NCBI GenBank assembly: GCA_932521035.1
Contig: OW051492.1
Coordinates: 7,626,001 to 7,690,000 of the forward strand
Reading direction: 5' to 3'
DNA length: 64,000 bases
Source: Oscheius dolichura
Lineage: Eukaryota; Nematoda; Chromadorea; Rhabditida; Rhabditidae
In this document: in pieces, positions 1 to 21,900 of the stretch
Numbering within the stretch: the stretch's first letter is position 1
Layout: every line of letters begins with the position of its first letter
Translations under genes and position numbers: made by a program
Notes under the pieces: generated by a model
Database searches by the model: none
What the model was told of the DNA's origin: nothing
The model's input: only the letters and a program-made list of their open reading frames with translations

Positions 1-116
1 TCTGTGTATTTTTATAATTGGATTTTTTGCGAACAGCACTTTTTTAATTTCTTTTTAAGACCGATTCGGGTACCGATCAAAGCGACGCGTCAGCACCAAC
101 AGCAGAAGGAGAAGAT

Positions 117-1801
117 ATGAGTAGTTCAGAAGAAGTTAGCTGGATTACGTGGTTTTGTGGCCTGCGTGGCAATGAGTTCTTTTGCGAGGTTTGTACTATT
201 TGGTTGATTTTTTAGCACCATCATCCAATAGAGAACATAATTGACTCTTGGAACATAACTTAATTCTAAATTCCATCCTCTTTTGGAGAATTATAAAATA
301 ATTAGGAATGACCTGTAAACGCCAACTATTTTTCAGGTGGATGAGGAGTATATTCAAGACCGTTTCAATCTGACTGGTTTGAATGAACAAGTTCCGAAAT
401 ATCGTCAAGCTCTTGATATGATCTTAGATTTGGAGCCTGGTAATTCTTGCCTATAGCTACTATATTATATTTAGAAGATGATCTCGAAGACAACCCCACT
501 AATACCGATCTCGTTGAACAGGCTGCTGAGATGTTGTATGGACTTATTCATGCTCGTTACATTCTGACTAATCGTGGTATTTCTCAGGTTTATAAGCACC
601 GAAATTATATTTATTTTCCATTTTAGATGGTAGAGAAATGGCGTGATCAAGATTTCGGAGTCTGTCCTCGTGTTTATTGTGAGAATCAAGCCATGCTTCC
701 AATTGGACTTTCGGATGTTCCTGGCGAAGCAATGGTTAAACTCTACTGTCCTCGTTGCTGTGACGTGTAAGTTTTTTTTTGCAGTTTACTTTGTATGAAC
801 GATGTTTAGCTTTGTTCCTCGTTCTTCTCGTCACCAGCATACTGATGGTAGTTATTTTGGAACTGGATTCCCTCACATGTTGTTCTTTGTTCATCCTGAG
901 ATCCGCCCTAAGAGGCCTGCTACTCAGTTTGTTCCTAAGTGAGTTTTTCTTTTTTTTCACTTTAGGTGAATGCCGTCCGTTTTATATCTTATTCTTCAGA
1001 CTCTATGGATTCAAGATTCATCCTACTGCTTACCAGTTGCAGTACAATCATAACAATCCGGTTAGTCTTACCATCATTTAAAGGGACACTGACACACTTT
1101 TTCTGCGCAACGACACGCGTTACGGTAGCGCCGCGCGCGCGTTTCAAATGTGAATTTTTCAAACAGCATTTTTTTCGTTTTTTTCTGCTTTTTTATACTT
1201 TTTTATACAAAGCTACCTATTCTGAAAAAAAGGTTGAACATAGGAAATTCGAATTTTGAACGATATTATTATTTCCCATTGAATATGTGACAATATTTAG
1301 CCTGTTTCTAATGTGAAAAGTAATCAATACCTAAATATTGCTGCATATGCAGTGGATAACAATAATAACATGCAAAAATATAAGGAAAAAACTTACTTGA
1401 ATTTGCTTCTTCTCTCGGTAGCTTTCTTCTGCTCGACTTCCATTCTTTTCTTCTCCCGATTTCCTTCAATTGTCTCCTGCATTCTCCTGTTGATCCTGTA
1501 AAAAAGGGGAAATAAGTTTGAGAATGATGAAGCAAATGAAAAATAAGTTAAAAAAAGAACAAACAATGTTATAAAGAGAATATTGAGTTGCTATAACATA
1601 ATCCACGATATCAATTTAGTATATACATCAATTTCAAATTATAACACACAATAAAAAGGCAAAATAACAAAAAGAAAATGGGTAGAATCATTGTAGAGGT
1701 CAACTTTTTTTAATGTAATCTTTCTTTTTCAGCAAGGTAATCAGGCTGCCGCCGAGGAGGGAGCTCAGCCTCGTGAATTCGCCAATGCATACGGCTTGTA
1801 A
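117..1801 (+). CDS. kin-10: Casein kinase 2 regulatory (beta) subunit, complete, 7 exons
   Basis: Regulatory subunit of the CK2 Ser/Thr kinase tetramer. It binds two catalytic subunits and sets substrate choice in nucleus and cytoplasm. Exons: 117-188, 337-439, 475-587, 627-766, 810-938, 1000-1060, 1733-1801; total 687 nt, 228 aa. Visible are the N-terminal start [20 protein letters not shown], the acidic loop ([12 protein letters not shown]), a zinc finger with paired cysteines (CPR then YCPRCC) and the dimerising segment [15 protein letters not shown], all typical of CK2 beta. Length is near the usual 215-235 aa. The short introns are 35-148 nt; the last is 672 nt and holds an exon-like stretch on the opposite strand. 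The start was chosen because it gives the canonical N-terminus. The neighbour downstream on the same strand is a PHAF1 homologue. The family call is near certain; the symbol follows C. elegans naming. Confidence 0.95.
1397..1495 (-). other. Exon-like open stretch antisense inside the last kin-10 intron
   Basis: On the minus strand, 99 nt are bounded by a good acceptor (TTTTTTACAG) and a good donor (GTAAGT). One frame stays open for 33 codons and encodes a very charged helix-like peptide (for example [20 protein letters not shown]). It looks like a coiled-coil exon of another gene. I could not find partner exons nearby, so it may be an orphan exon, a pseudo-exon left by a duplication, or chance. 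Product unknown. Confidence 0.3.
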
Positions 1802-2290
1802 AAAGCTAAAACGTTGTTCTCTAGACATTTTTCTACCATTATTTTCCACTTGTAATTTTCGTCAATGAATTTTTGTATACTGTTAGGGCATTTCATTTTC
1901 TTTCTTCACATTGATTTTGGTTGATCAGAATTGCTTTTTTGTCTCCTTATCATCGGTCAACTGCTTTCCCAATTTCCTCCTCGCAGTTCCACCGATAGCC
2001 CCATTTGATGTCGTGTGACGACTCGTTGTCTAGGGGGAGCGCGTTTTCTATCACGTGCAGCATCGCGGTTTTGTTCCCACTCGTGCCAAGCTTCGCTTAT
2101 TCCCTTCTAAAATGGCTTTTTCCAATTGAGTTCCTCTCTAAAGCGGATGGAATTCAGCTATTTATCGTGATAAATCTAATTCTTTCGTCATTTTGACTGA
2201 ATGGCTTGTCTTCAAGGAAGTGATTGTTTTTCACGAGTCTTACGCATGTTTACTACAAAGCAAACCTCAAATGACTGGTTTTTTTTTCAG
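1802..2290 (+). promoter_or_regulatory. Intergenic region ending in a probable trans-splice acceptor
   Basis: This 489-nt gap between the kin-10 stop and the PHAF1 homologue holds the kin-10 3' UTR and no convincing gene. It ends in a pyrimidine tract TTTTTTTTCAG at 2280-2290, only 8 nt before the downstream start codon. That is the usual arrangement for spliced-leader addition in nematodes. Same-strand order and this acceptor would allow a two-gene operon, although the spacing is longer than the usual 100-300 nt. Confidence 0.45.
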
Positions 2291-2298
2291 TGAAACGA

Positions 2299-12142
<9,844 letters not shown>

Positions 12143-12372
12143 GTTATTCCAATTTTCTCTCGTTGTAATTACTGTAAATAGCCCCCTCCCTTCTGCCAAT
12201 AATTCCTCCAGGCCGTGCCTCTCTTCTTCCTTCTACATAAGCTTTTTTTTCTTCTAATTTTGCGTTTTCCTCAATACCAAAAACGAGACTTGTCAATTGT
12301 TAGTCACTTATATTTCACAGTGAAGCTAGTGTCTTATTCGAACTGTTTTTAAACGGGGGTACTGTATTCTAG

Positions 12373-12780
12373 GGGCAAGAGACCAAGCAATCCCCGGGCA
12401 CTCCGTGGGGCAAACAGAATCATCTTCAAGACGGTATACGTTCCACCACATCTCCGGCTATGAATCGACAGTGCTCTTTGCCGAAGGGACGAGGGCCCAC
12501 ATCCCCTTCCGGATCGACAACTGTGCGCGGGGATTCCTTCATGTTCCTGACGAACTGAAGAACTTCGTGACGGCGGAGAAGATGAAGAGATTGGAGGGGA
12601 AGAACGATCAGCTGGAGCGTTTCTACAGAAGAAGGGACAGGAGGACGGTCGTAAGACTCACAGTGATCACGAGAGTAATGCCTAGATCCTATACATTTAG
12701 TTTCCCTTTTCTTGTATGATACAAGTTGTATCCTTGGTTTCTACTAGTTTTTCATTGACACAAAGGACACTATTTTGTAA
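12373..12780 (+). CDS. 3' part of an unrecognised gene, two exons, no start found
   Basis: Exon 12373-12650 follows an acceptor (TATTCTAG) and ends at a donor (GTAAGA). Exon 12748-12780 follows TTTCTACTAG and ends in TAA; the phases agree. The reading gives about 102 residues with clean protein character, including SGYESTVLFAEGTRAHIPFR, a charged helix EKMKRLEGKNDQLERFYRRR and the C-terminus FFIDTKDTIL. I do not recognise the family. No in-frame ATG lies upstream in this exon and none exists between the PHAF1 stop and 12373, so the N-terminal exon is missing or elsewhere. It could be a 5'-truncated gene, an alternative 3' end, or a relic. In another frame the first exon is also open in phase with PHAF1, but that reading looks less protein-like. 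Confidence 0.4.
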
Positions 12781-12941
12781 GACGCCTTCGTCCCTCCTCC
12801 CGGCGCACTATCTACCCGTCTCCTTCTTCTTGTGCTTGACCTTTTGGTCAAGTATTAGAGGACTTCTGCTCTGCCAGGGTGGCTGTCAGAGAGGATGGGA
12901 GCAGATGGACACGGACACGTAGTCATTCGTTTAGGATAAGA

Positions 12942-12947
12942 TTTATT
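12942..12947 (-). terminator. Polyadenylation signal of the laminin alpha gene
   Basis: TTTATT on the + strand is AATAAA on the minus strand. It lies about 40 nt beyond the laminin alpha stop codon at 12988-12990, which is the expected position for its poly(A) signal. Confidence 0.6.
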
Positions 12948-12987
12948 ATAATTGTACCCATTTGAGATGCCAAATACACGGGGAAAT

Positions 12988-15900
12988 TCAATGGAAGGGG
13001 CAGCCGTCCACGATGACTTTGTTGTTCTTCTGAGCCTTCTCGAAGTAGCGATGCTGCCCGGACAGTTTCAATTCCCGATAACAGCCGACCATCGACGTCA
13101 TGTTCAATTTGTCCGCCACGGGAGCTGAAAGACTATTTTTGGGAAAAGAGGGGAAACTGACCAGAGACTCCGGCGATGTTGACCGGGAGGTTGAGGAACA
13201 GTTCGAGGGCCTTGGGGGCCAGGTCGAGGGGCAGTTCGTTCTTCTCGCCGTCAATCGTCAGAGTCATCAGATTGTTGGCGATCAGCAGATGCATCGAGTG
13301 CCATTGAGAGTCACAGAATGGCTTCAGCCCGGGGATGGCGTCGCGGACCTCCAATCCGGAGGACGAGTGGATGATGGTGACCATGATCTTGTCCTGGTTC
13401 ACTTCTACCGTGATCCTCGCGTCCTCCGGCTTCGAATTGGTCAGGAGGGCGACGAGTGTTCCCTCGCCGGTGACCTGCCTCCACTCGAACGAGATGTCCA
13501 CATCCTTCGAGCCGGTCTTCAATGTCTTCTGGAGTCCATCGAAGACCGCGAAGCCGCCGTCGTGGGCATACATTCCCTTGCTGGCCTTGGCACACGGGAC
13601 GATGTCTCGGGAGAACTCTCCCTCCAGCTGCTGCTCCCGGTCATTGACTTTCAGATCCCGGATACAACCATCGAAGCCGGGAGTATCCAGCCCGAACTGG
13701 GTCCTATGCTTCGAGATCACTCCTCCGATGTACATCCTCCTCTTCATGACCTTCGGAGCCGGGCAGTCGACCATAACCACGGGGGGCAGCTCATCTATCT
13801 GAACATTACCGTGTATTTAGGTTCTCAAAAGGAAAAGTACCGTCATAGAGAGGTTTCTGTCCCTCTTCTGGATCAGGACATCGTGCCAGTGGCCGTCGTT
13901 GACTCGTGTTTGGGTGGCCTTTAATATCTTCGGCTGCCGGTGTCCCTTGATCTCGAGGGTCGGGTAGCCGTCGATGATATTCAGGTAGATGTATCGAGTG
14001 TAGTTCTTGTAGTTGGCCCAGACCCAGACCATTCCGTTGTCTTTACTGGTCCGGAGCGAAAGGGAGACTGTGAACCTGAAGGATGTTAGTTACTGGGGAA
14101 GAGAAAAGGGAGACTGACTCTGTCATGTTGGGATAATTGTCGACGAAGTTCACTCGGCTGTGGGAACTCTTCGAAATTCCGTAGCGAGCAGCAGTCTGCC
14201 CGTCTCGAGCGGCGGAGGAGAACCCGCCTCCACAGCGGTCGACCTCCTGACGGGGTGGCTTCTCAGTGGCCAGGGGGTGGAATTCTGAAAGGAGGAGATG
14301 AAATAAAGAAGAGGAAGCCACAGTTAGACAGTTTAGACAGTGTGTTAAAGTGTGCATGCATTATGAGTTAGTGAGTGTGCCTGTTATGTACCGTAAAAGT
14401 CCTTGTCCATCCCATGGACAATTCGCGAGTCCTTTCGCTGCGCTCCATTGCTATCGCCGCCGTCAAATGGATCATCTGTATCGTTTCATATCTCTCTTTC
14501 TAACCAAAATTACCTATGAGAATATTTCCGGACTGGGGGCAGACACCAATTTGGGCTTGGTGATCTTCGGGGACCAGGGGGATTCGTCTAAATTTCAATT
14601 TTATCGGGAGACAAGGGCGACGCCTACTGGTAGTCGAGATAAATATCCGAGATACAGCCAATGAGGGGAGCAGTGGAGGGAATCTCCGCGTTAGATGGCT
14701 TGAATCTCTTGGAGAATCCTCCCAGGAACATTTGAGACGAGGCGGTTCCCACGGTTGACTCATCGTCGAGGGTGCCGTCGCCGATCTCCTTGTCGTCCAC
14801 TCGAAGAACAATTCTAAATACCTTATATTTGGGCTAAAATGTTTTCCTACCTCTTTCCATTCCTTGTCATGTAGACCTGGTGCATGAGTCCATCGCTGTA
14901 GGAGTTCTGTGATCGGATTGTGACGACGTCCTTCCTCGACTGAGGATCCTTTCCAATGTGGAGGACCAAATACCCGCGGAACAGATAGTAGGCCATGAAT
15001 CCCTTTCCATTCTGCTCGGAGTCTCGCTGCTTCCGCCGGAAGGAGGCCAATTTCGACGACTGGAAGACCAGGGTGCCGTTCTCTTCCTTGGTTCGGAAAG
15101 TGAAGGCAAAGGTGGAGTTGTTCGTGATCTGTACTCCTTGGGTCAGGAGATAGCCGGGCTTGGGGAAGCCGACGAGACGGTCAGTCGGCTCCAGACGGGA
15201 TTGACTGAACTTGCAGCCGAGTTCTCGTCTCTGCCAGCGTTTGGCTTGTTCCAGGTCGAGCTCGGAGACTTGAGACGGCTTGACAGAGAGGATACAGCCG
15301 AAGAAGCCCTTCCAAGAGATGTCGTGGTCGGCGAACTTCTGGACTGGGAACCCGGTGGGCACTCCTCCGACCATGTGCTCGTCGTGTTCGATATTGAGGT
15401 AGGTATTCTGACCGGGAAGAGTGGCCGAGAAACGATCCGCATCACTGTCAACCTGAATTTTCGATTAAAATGGAAGAAGAAAGAAGCACCTGGAGATGTA
15501 TGCCGGCCTCGTTTCTAATGGCCTTGATTGTGTGTTCCCTTCCGTCGTTATAAACCATCTTCGACTTAATTTCCGCCTTGGCCGCGTCTCCCAGATTGAC
15601 TTTATAAACAACGTGGCCCTCCTCCAAGTACAGGGCCATAAAGTCCCCGGACTCTTGACTTCCTCGGAAATAGAGCAGACCACTGGGAGAGTAGGCATTG
15701 AAGACAACGGTGATGGCACTCATCGTCCTCTCGGGGACATCCATATTGACCAGGGCGAAGCCATCTCTGGAAGGGTACTGTTGAAAGAGGAGGAGAGATG
15801 GGAATTACCTAAACATGTATCCTCTGAAGACGTGTTGAGGCGGCGCTGTGTCTCCATCGCATTCGTCCGAAGAATGGGCAAAGTCCCAGAGGGGGACCGG

Positions 15901-18900
15901 CACCTCATCGACACGCAGTCCTCCAATAGTTCCGTGGAATTTCTCTGTGGCCAGGCCCATCTCCTCCGCTTCTGCCGGCTCTGCTCCCATTTGGACTGTT
16001 GTCTCTCCGGGGACGGTGTTGAACACGACATCACTGTCTCCTCCCTTCTGGCCCACGACGACACTCACAGCATCGGAACGGAGACGATGTCCTGGAAAAC
16101 TGTTATAAATTAAAAGAATAGACCCACCTTCTCCTCCGAGACTCTCCTTCAGTGCTACGGTCAGATTGACGCTGTCTCCCATCCGGTCGAGGTCAATGTG
16201 GTACCAGGTGGATCTATCAGTCGAGGGGATGAAGTTAATCGGGTGGTTGTTCGTGGCCATCTGCTTGCCGCCACTGCCAATGTTCCAATGAGCAACGACT
16301 CTCTTATCGTGGATCTAAAACCTCTCCATTTAAAGATACCGTCATCCTCCTACCTCAACAGCAATGTATTCAGTGGCCTGTGTCCGTCTGGCTTGAGTCT
16401 TGGTGACCAGGACAGCCGAGTCGGGCACATTCCTCTGTGGCCGGTAGCGGATATTGAACTGGCTGACGGGGGATGGGTGGGACGGGGAGATGAAAGACCT
16501 CTTGCACTGGCCGCGATCGTCTCCTCTGACCGACAGACGGATCTAAAATGGCTCTAATTCTCTCTACATAAAGGTATAACCGACCTGTTGCGCCTTCTCT
16601 CTGGCCTCGCTGATCCTGTCCTTCAGTTGGGACAGCTGCCGTTGCAGTTCCTCTGCCCTGGCCTTGTTCGTGTTGCTCATCCCTCCCATTTTGGTCAACG
16701 CGTTGGTCGCCTTCTCCAGTCCCAGCCGCACCTCCCTGGCCTTTTCGATTTCCTCCTTGATTCCTCGTCGGGTACTGTTCTCCAACTTGGTCGTCTCCTC
16801 CTCGATCTCCCTCACTTGATCCTGCAATTCGACTGCCTTCTTTTTCGCGGCGTTGGCCTTCGTGTCCGCGTCCCTGGCCATTCCCTGTAGTCCGGGCATT
16901 CGGTCATTGTGGTCGTCGAACTTGGCCCATTGGCTTCTCAACGCGTCGTTTCTCTTGATCATGGCAATGTTCTTCTCGTTAACGGCTGCCAGTCTCTCGT
17001 CGAGGGTCTTCTTCTGCTCGTCGAAGTTCTCATTGTTCCATTCCTTTCCTAGCGACTTGGCCTCAACTTCCAGTTGGATTGACTTTTCCTTGGTGGCTAC
17101 CAATTCAGCCAGCTGACTGCTTTCCTTCTGTGGATCAGCGTCCAAATGAGCGTCGTTTGCAGCGGCCAGAGCCTTGGCCGCCGCGTGGGAGGCATTCCTC
17201 AGTGCTCCGACGATGTCCTCATAAGCTTGAGAAGCCTTGATGGGGTTCTTGGTCTCCACTTTGGTTCTGGCGAAGGAGTCCTTGAGTCTTTCGGCTTCTC
17301 GGCGCAATTCCTCCGCGTGTTTGGCTGCCGGCTGAGCAAAGACGTCGTCGTATTCATCGATGGCTTGAGAATACTGTAGAGTGAGGTTGGCACACTGTTC
17401 GGAGAGAAGGCCGGCCTCCTCCAGACTGATGTTCATCGCCTTTGCATCATCGAACATGTTTAGCAGTTCCTGTCCCTTGGCCAGTTCGACGGAGTCCTTC
17501 GCCCCGGTCAGGGTGTCCTCTGCCTCAGCCTTGAGCTTCTCCACCTGGGTGGCCACCTCCCTGTACCGGTCGACCCTCTTCCCAACCAGATTGCTCATCC
17601 TCTCCGCGTCCGCCGTGTCCTTCTTTGCCGTTTCGTGCATCGTCGATCTGAATTCCTCCAGCCACTCTCCGAATTCTTCGACTCTCGCGTGGAGGATCTC
17701 GAATGTCGTGTCATTCAGCTTGTTGTTCAGCACCATCTTCAGCAATTCTTCGCTCTTCTTCAGTTCCTGCTCGGCCCTGTTTCGTCTCTTCTCGATGTAA
17801 TCTCCCCTCTCCAGGCCGGCATTGTAATGAGCTTCGGCTTCCATCACCCAGGCATCCAAGGTCGCCCCTCCGACGGAGCTCCCTCCATAGAGATGGAAAT
17901 GTTTCAAGAACTGGGTCGTGTTGAAGGCCTTGGCGTAAATGGTCTGGGTCTTCTTGATGTCTTCCTCGAGTAGTTTTGTGAACAGCTGGGTAGAATTGAG
18001 TCCCTTGTTCATCCGGTCCATTTGGAAACGGGCTCCTTCGATTACAGTGAAGGCGTCCTTGGCGTACTTGCTGTCCAGGGAGGACAGGCCGTCTTGTCCC
18101 GAGCCGAGTCCTCGCACGAATTGATTTATTACTGTAATTTGTTGTTATTAGATGATAAGAGTAAGAACAACCTTCTGTGGTGTTCGCCAGACGATCGGCT
18201 CTTTTATAGGGGATAGGCTTTAGGTTGCTGAAGTTCTGTACGGCGAGATTCTCCTCCAAGACGTCGATGGTATCCATCAAGGGTTTGTAACACCCTTGGT
18301 CACAGGCTAAAATACCCATTATATCTTTAAATTACAGTACTTACAAGTACAGACACCTCCAATGAAGGCATGTCTCTCCTGGCACCGGCTACAGTCCCTG
18401 CCCGTGACCCCGGGGCGGCATTCACACTCCCCAGTCAGGGGATCGCACTTCCCGTGGAGACTTCCGTCCGGGTGGCAGGCACACTCTTCGCAGAATCCTC
18501 CCACTCGCTGTGGGTCGCCGAAGAAGCCGACGATACAGTTCTCGCAGTACTGACCACTGTAGCCTCTCTTACACGCGTTGCAGACGTATCCTCGTCCGTA
18601 GGGGACAGCCGCACAGGTGTCGCTGAAGCTGTTCTCCTCCAGGGGACAGGCACACTTGGTACAGGCGCTCGGTCCCCCGTCGCGGCCGTCTCCAATGTAG
18701 CCACTCTTGCACTTCTCACAGAATTCTCCGTAGGTATTGTGTTGGCAGTCGGAGCAGAGACACGTCTCCGGGTGACACTTCGTTGAGTGGCCGTTACACT
18801 GGCATGGCTCAGACCAGCCAACCAGGGCAAGGTCATCGGGCTGGTTTAGGTAGTCACGGTGTCGTTTTCTACAGTACTCATCGGCCGGGTTCTGGCACGA

Positions 18901-21900
18901 AAGGCCACTGTATCCTTGGGGGCAGGTGAGGCACTCCTCCACGCCGGTGGCCTCATTCTCGGAGGTTATGGCGGAGGGAGGAACTCCCACGTCGATGGAG
19001 ATCTCCTTCAACTGGATGGCGTCTCCCCGAGATGGGTAGGTGTACGAGCCGCGGACATAGACTCCCTGGACATTTTGAAGGGCAATCATCATCGTCTTTC
19101 GGTTGAGGACGACTTCCGGCGTCTGGCGAAGTCTCCACTCAGTCTCGTGAAGTCGGATCTTGTACTTGCCGTCGTCTTTGATGTCCACTGGGATATGTTC
19201 CAATTCGATTCGATTGTTCCCGACCAAAATGACCTGGGGGAAGTAGCGGAAATACTGTTGATCTGGGCGGGCATCGTCGATTCCTCTCCTGTTGTCCTGA
19301 TTATGGATCTGAAAACCGAAGTAAATATAAAGATAGAATAATAACCAACCTTGAAGCGCAGGAATCCATTGTACGAGGTCAGCTTGTCTCCCAAGAAAGT
19401 GGCAGGCAGCGGCCAGTAGAGGGGAGCGGCGTCGGTCGGATAGCTGTTGAACGAGGGCGGGTACTCCTTCAGGATCTGGAGATTGTGCTTCTTCGTGTAA
19501 TATTCCCATGGCTCAGAGAAGACGGCCCTCCTGTCCTCGGCATACACCTGCTGCCAGACGAGTTTCGCCTGTCGGCACTCATCCGTCCTGGAAGACATTT
19601 ACTGATCCTAAAAAGGGGGAGGGGAACAAACCTATTGAAGCAGAAGCAGTTGAAGGCACCCTGAGGATTGTGGGGATCGATGGAGAAGGTGTGGTTCTTG
19701 GGCGTGTCACATTTTTTCCCTTCGACGTTCTTCTTACAGGGGCACTCGCCCTTCTCATTACAAAGACACTGTCCCTCCTTGCACTGCTTGGGGTCCGTTC
19801 CCGGCGGGTGACATTGACAGGGCTCACAGGTGGGGAAATTGAAGAATCCGTGGGTACAGCGGTCACATTTCAGACCGACGTAGCCTTCTTTACATTCACA
19901 CTGAAGAGAATTCTCTTGTAAAAGGAAGAGGAAGATACTACCTGTCCAGTTTGGGAGTGGCACTTCCCGTTGAGACTGCCGATGGAGGAGCAGTCACAGA
20001 GCTTACAGCCGTTGAGAGGATGGTAGTCCCAGGCATTCTCGGTACAGTTCTCACACATCTCACCGACGGTATTGGCCGGGCAGACACAGGCCCCGGATTC
20101 CGGGTCACAAACCTAAAGAGAGGGAGGTGGAGAAGGGAATAGGCGGGGTTACCTGTCCAGGAGCTGGGCAAGGCTGGCACTCTGTGCAGCCCTCGTCATC
20201 CATTCCGTAGTGGTTGGCCAGACACTTATCACATTTCAATCCGGTGACTCCCGGCTTACAGACACACTGCCCGGAGACCAGGTCACAGGCAGTTCCGTCG
20301 GCCCCGGTGGCATCACAGTCACATGGCTGAAGATTGTCTTTAACTGGAAGAGGAGGATAGCTACCTGGCATCCCTGTCCACTGGAGATGTTGAAGTATCC
20401 CTCGACGCATTTCTCACACATCTTCCCGTCCACATTCTCCCGACATTCACACTTGCCCGTCAGGGGATCGCATTTTCCGTCCTCTTCTGATCCGTAGGTG
20501 TCACAGTGACAGAACTGGCATCCATTAGATGTGAAGTTGAAGTAACTGGGCCGGCACTGGTCGCACTTCTTACCGAAGACTCCCGTCTTACAGCTGCACT
20601 GTCCACTGACGGCGTCGCAGGCCGTTCCCAATGAGCCGGTCTCGTCGCACTCACAGGCCGGGCAGCCGTTGTCCACGTCTCCGTGCCCTTCCTGGCATCG
20701 GTCGCACTGCTTTCCAATGTAGTTCTCCTTACAGCTACAGTCCCCGTTGTCATTGTTGCACTGTTGAAGGACTGCTCCGACGTGGTGACAGCCACACGGC
20801 TTGCAGGTGTGCTGGAGGGCATCTCCCCAGTGGTTCTCCTTGCAGATATCACAGTGTGGCCCCTCCGTGTTGCCAATACACTTGAGACACTTGCCCGTCT
20901 CCCCGTCGCAGTTTCCAATGGACATCACGTCGATGTTCCCGTTACAGTCACATTCCGCACAGGTGCCGTTCTCCGCCAGTGGGTCTCCGAAGTAGCCGTC
21001 GGCACACATCTCGCACTTGTTTCCCTCATAGCCTCTCTCGCAGGCGGTACAGACATAGGCGTCCTCCTGAGAAGCCGCCGGCCCTGCCACCACCAGTTGG
21101 GTCATCACACATTCGGGAGAACGGTTGTTGTCAAGACTGGGGCATTCGCAAGGACGACAGGCGCCGTGTTCTCCACCCAGGGATGGATTTCCATAGTGGC
21201 CGGGAAGGCAGAGCTCACAACGGGGGCCGGTCGTATTGTGCTAAACGGGGGAATAATCAAATAAAGAAGGAAAGGGCACCTTGCAGTTGAGACAATGCCC
21301 CGTGAAGGGGTCGCACTGGTCGCTGTGTCCCTCGCAGTTGCACTTCTCGCATCGTCCGCCATACAGTTGGTTATTCACTCGACGGTAGCCGGGGGCACAG
21401 GACTCGCAACTGTTTCCAGCCAGGTTCTCAGGGCAAGTACAGACTTCAACTCCCCTCATCGAGGTGTCAATGGCCGGCAGATGGCGCAAATCATCGTCGT
21501 CTCCTGTTCTTTCGGGGCTGGGCACAGCGGTGTCCAGAGTCAGGCCGAAGATTCTAAAGTCATCTTGTCTCGCCCATTTTTGATGACTTACGAGCTCTGT
21601 AGCTGGTGTTGCTGATACATGGCCCGGACGAGGAAGCGGTGGACATCGGCCAGAGCCCTCATCATGTCGGCCTTGTCTGCCGGTGTGCGGGAGGCCGAAT
21701 TGTACCAGCCGCTGCCTTCCAGGATCGGAATTTGGACTGTCATGTTCTCTCGGGGGAAGAGTTCCATCCGGGAATAGTACTCCAGTTTGATTCCGTTTCC
21801 CTCCAAGACCAGGTCGGCCACGGGGACAGGAGCACCCTGCTCGGCTGGGACGTAGTAGACAAAATAGTGAAGATTTCCTCCATAGGAATTCAACTGAACG

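Noticed and set aside
13100-13924. 274-codon open frame on the + strand
   Set aside because: It is the antisense shadow of the laminin LG exons, which encode clear LG domains on the minus strand; the + reading has no recognisable domain.
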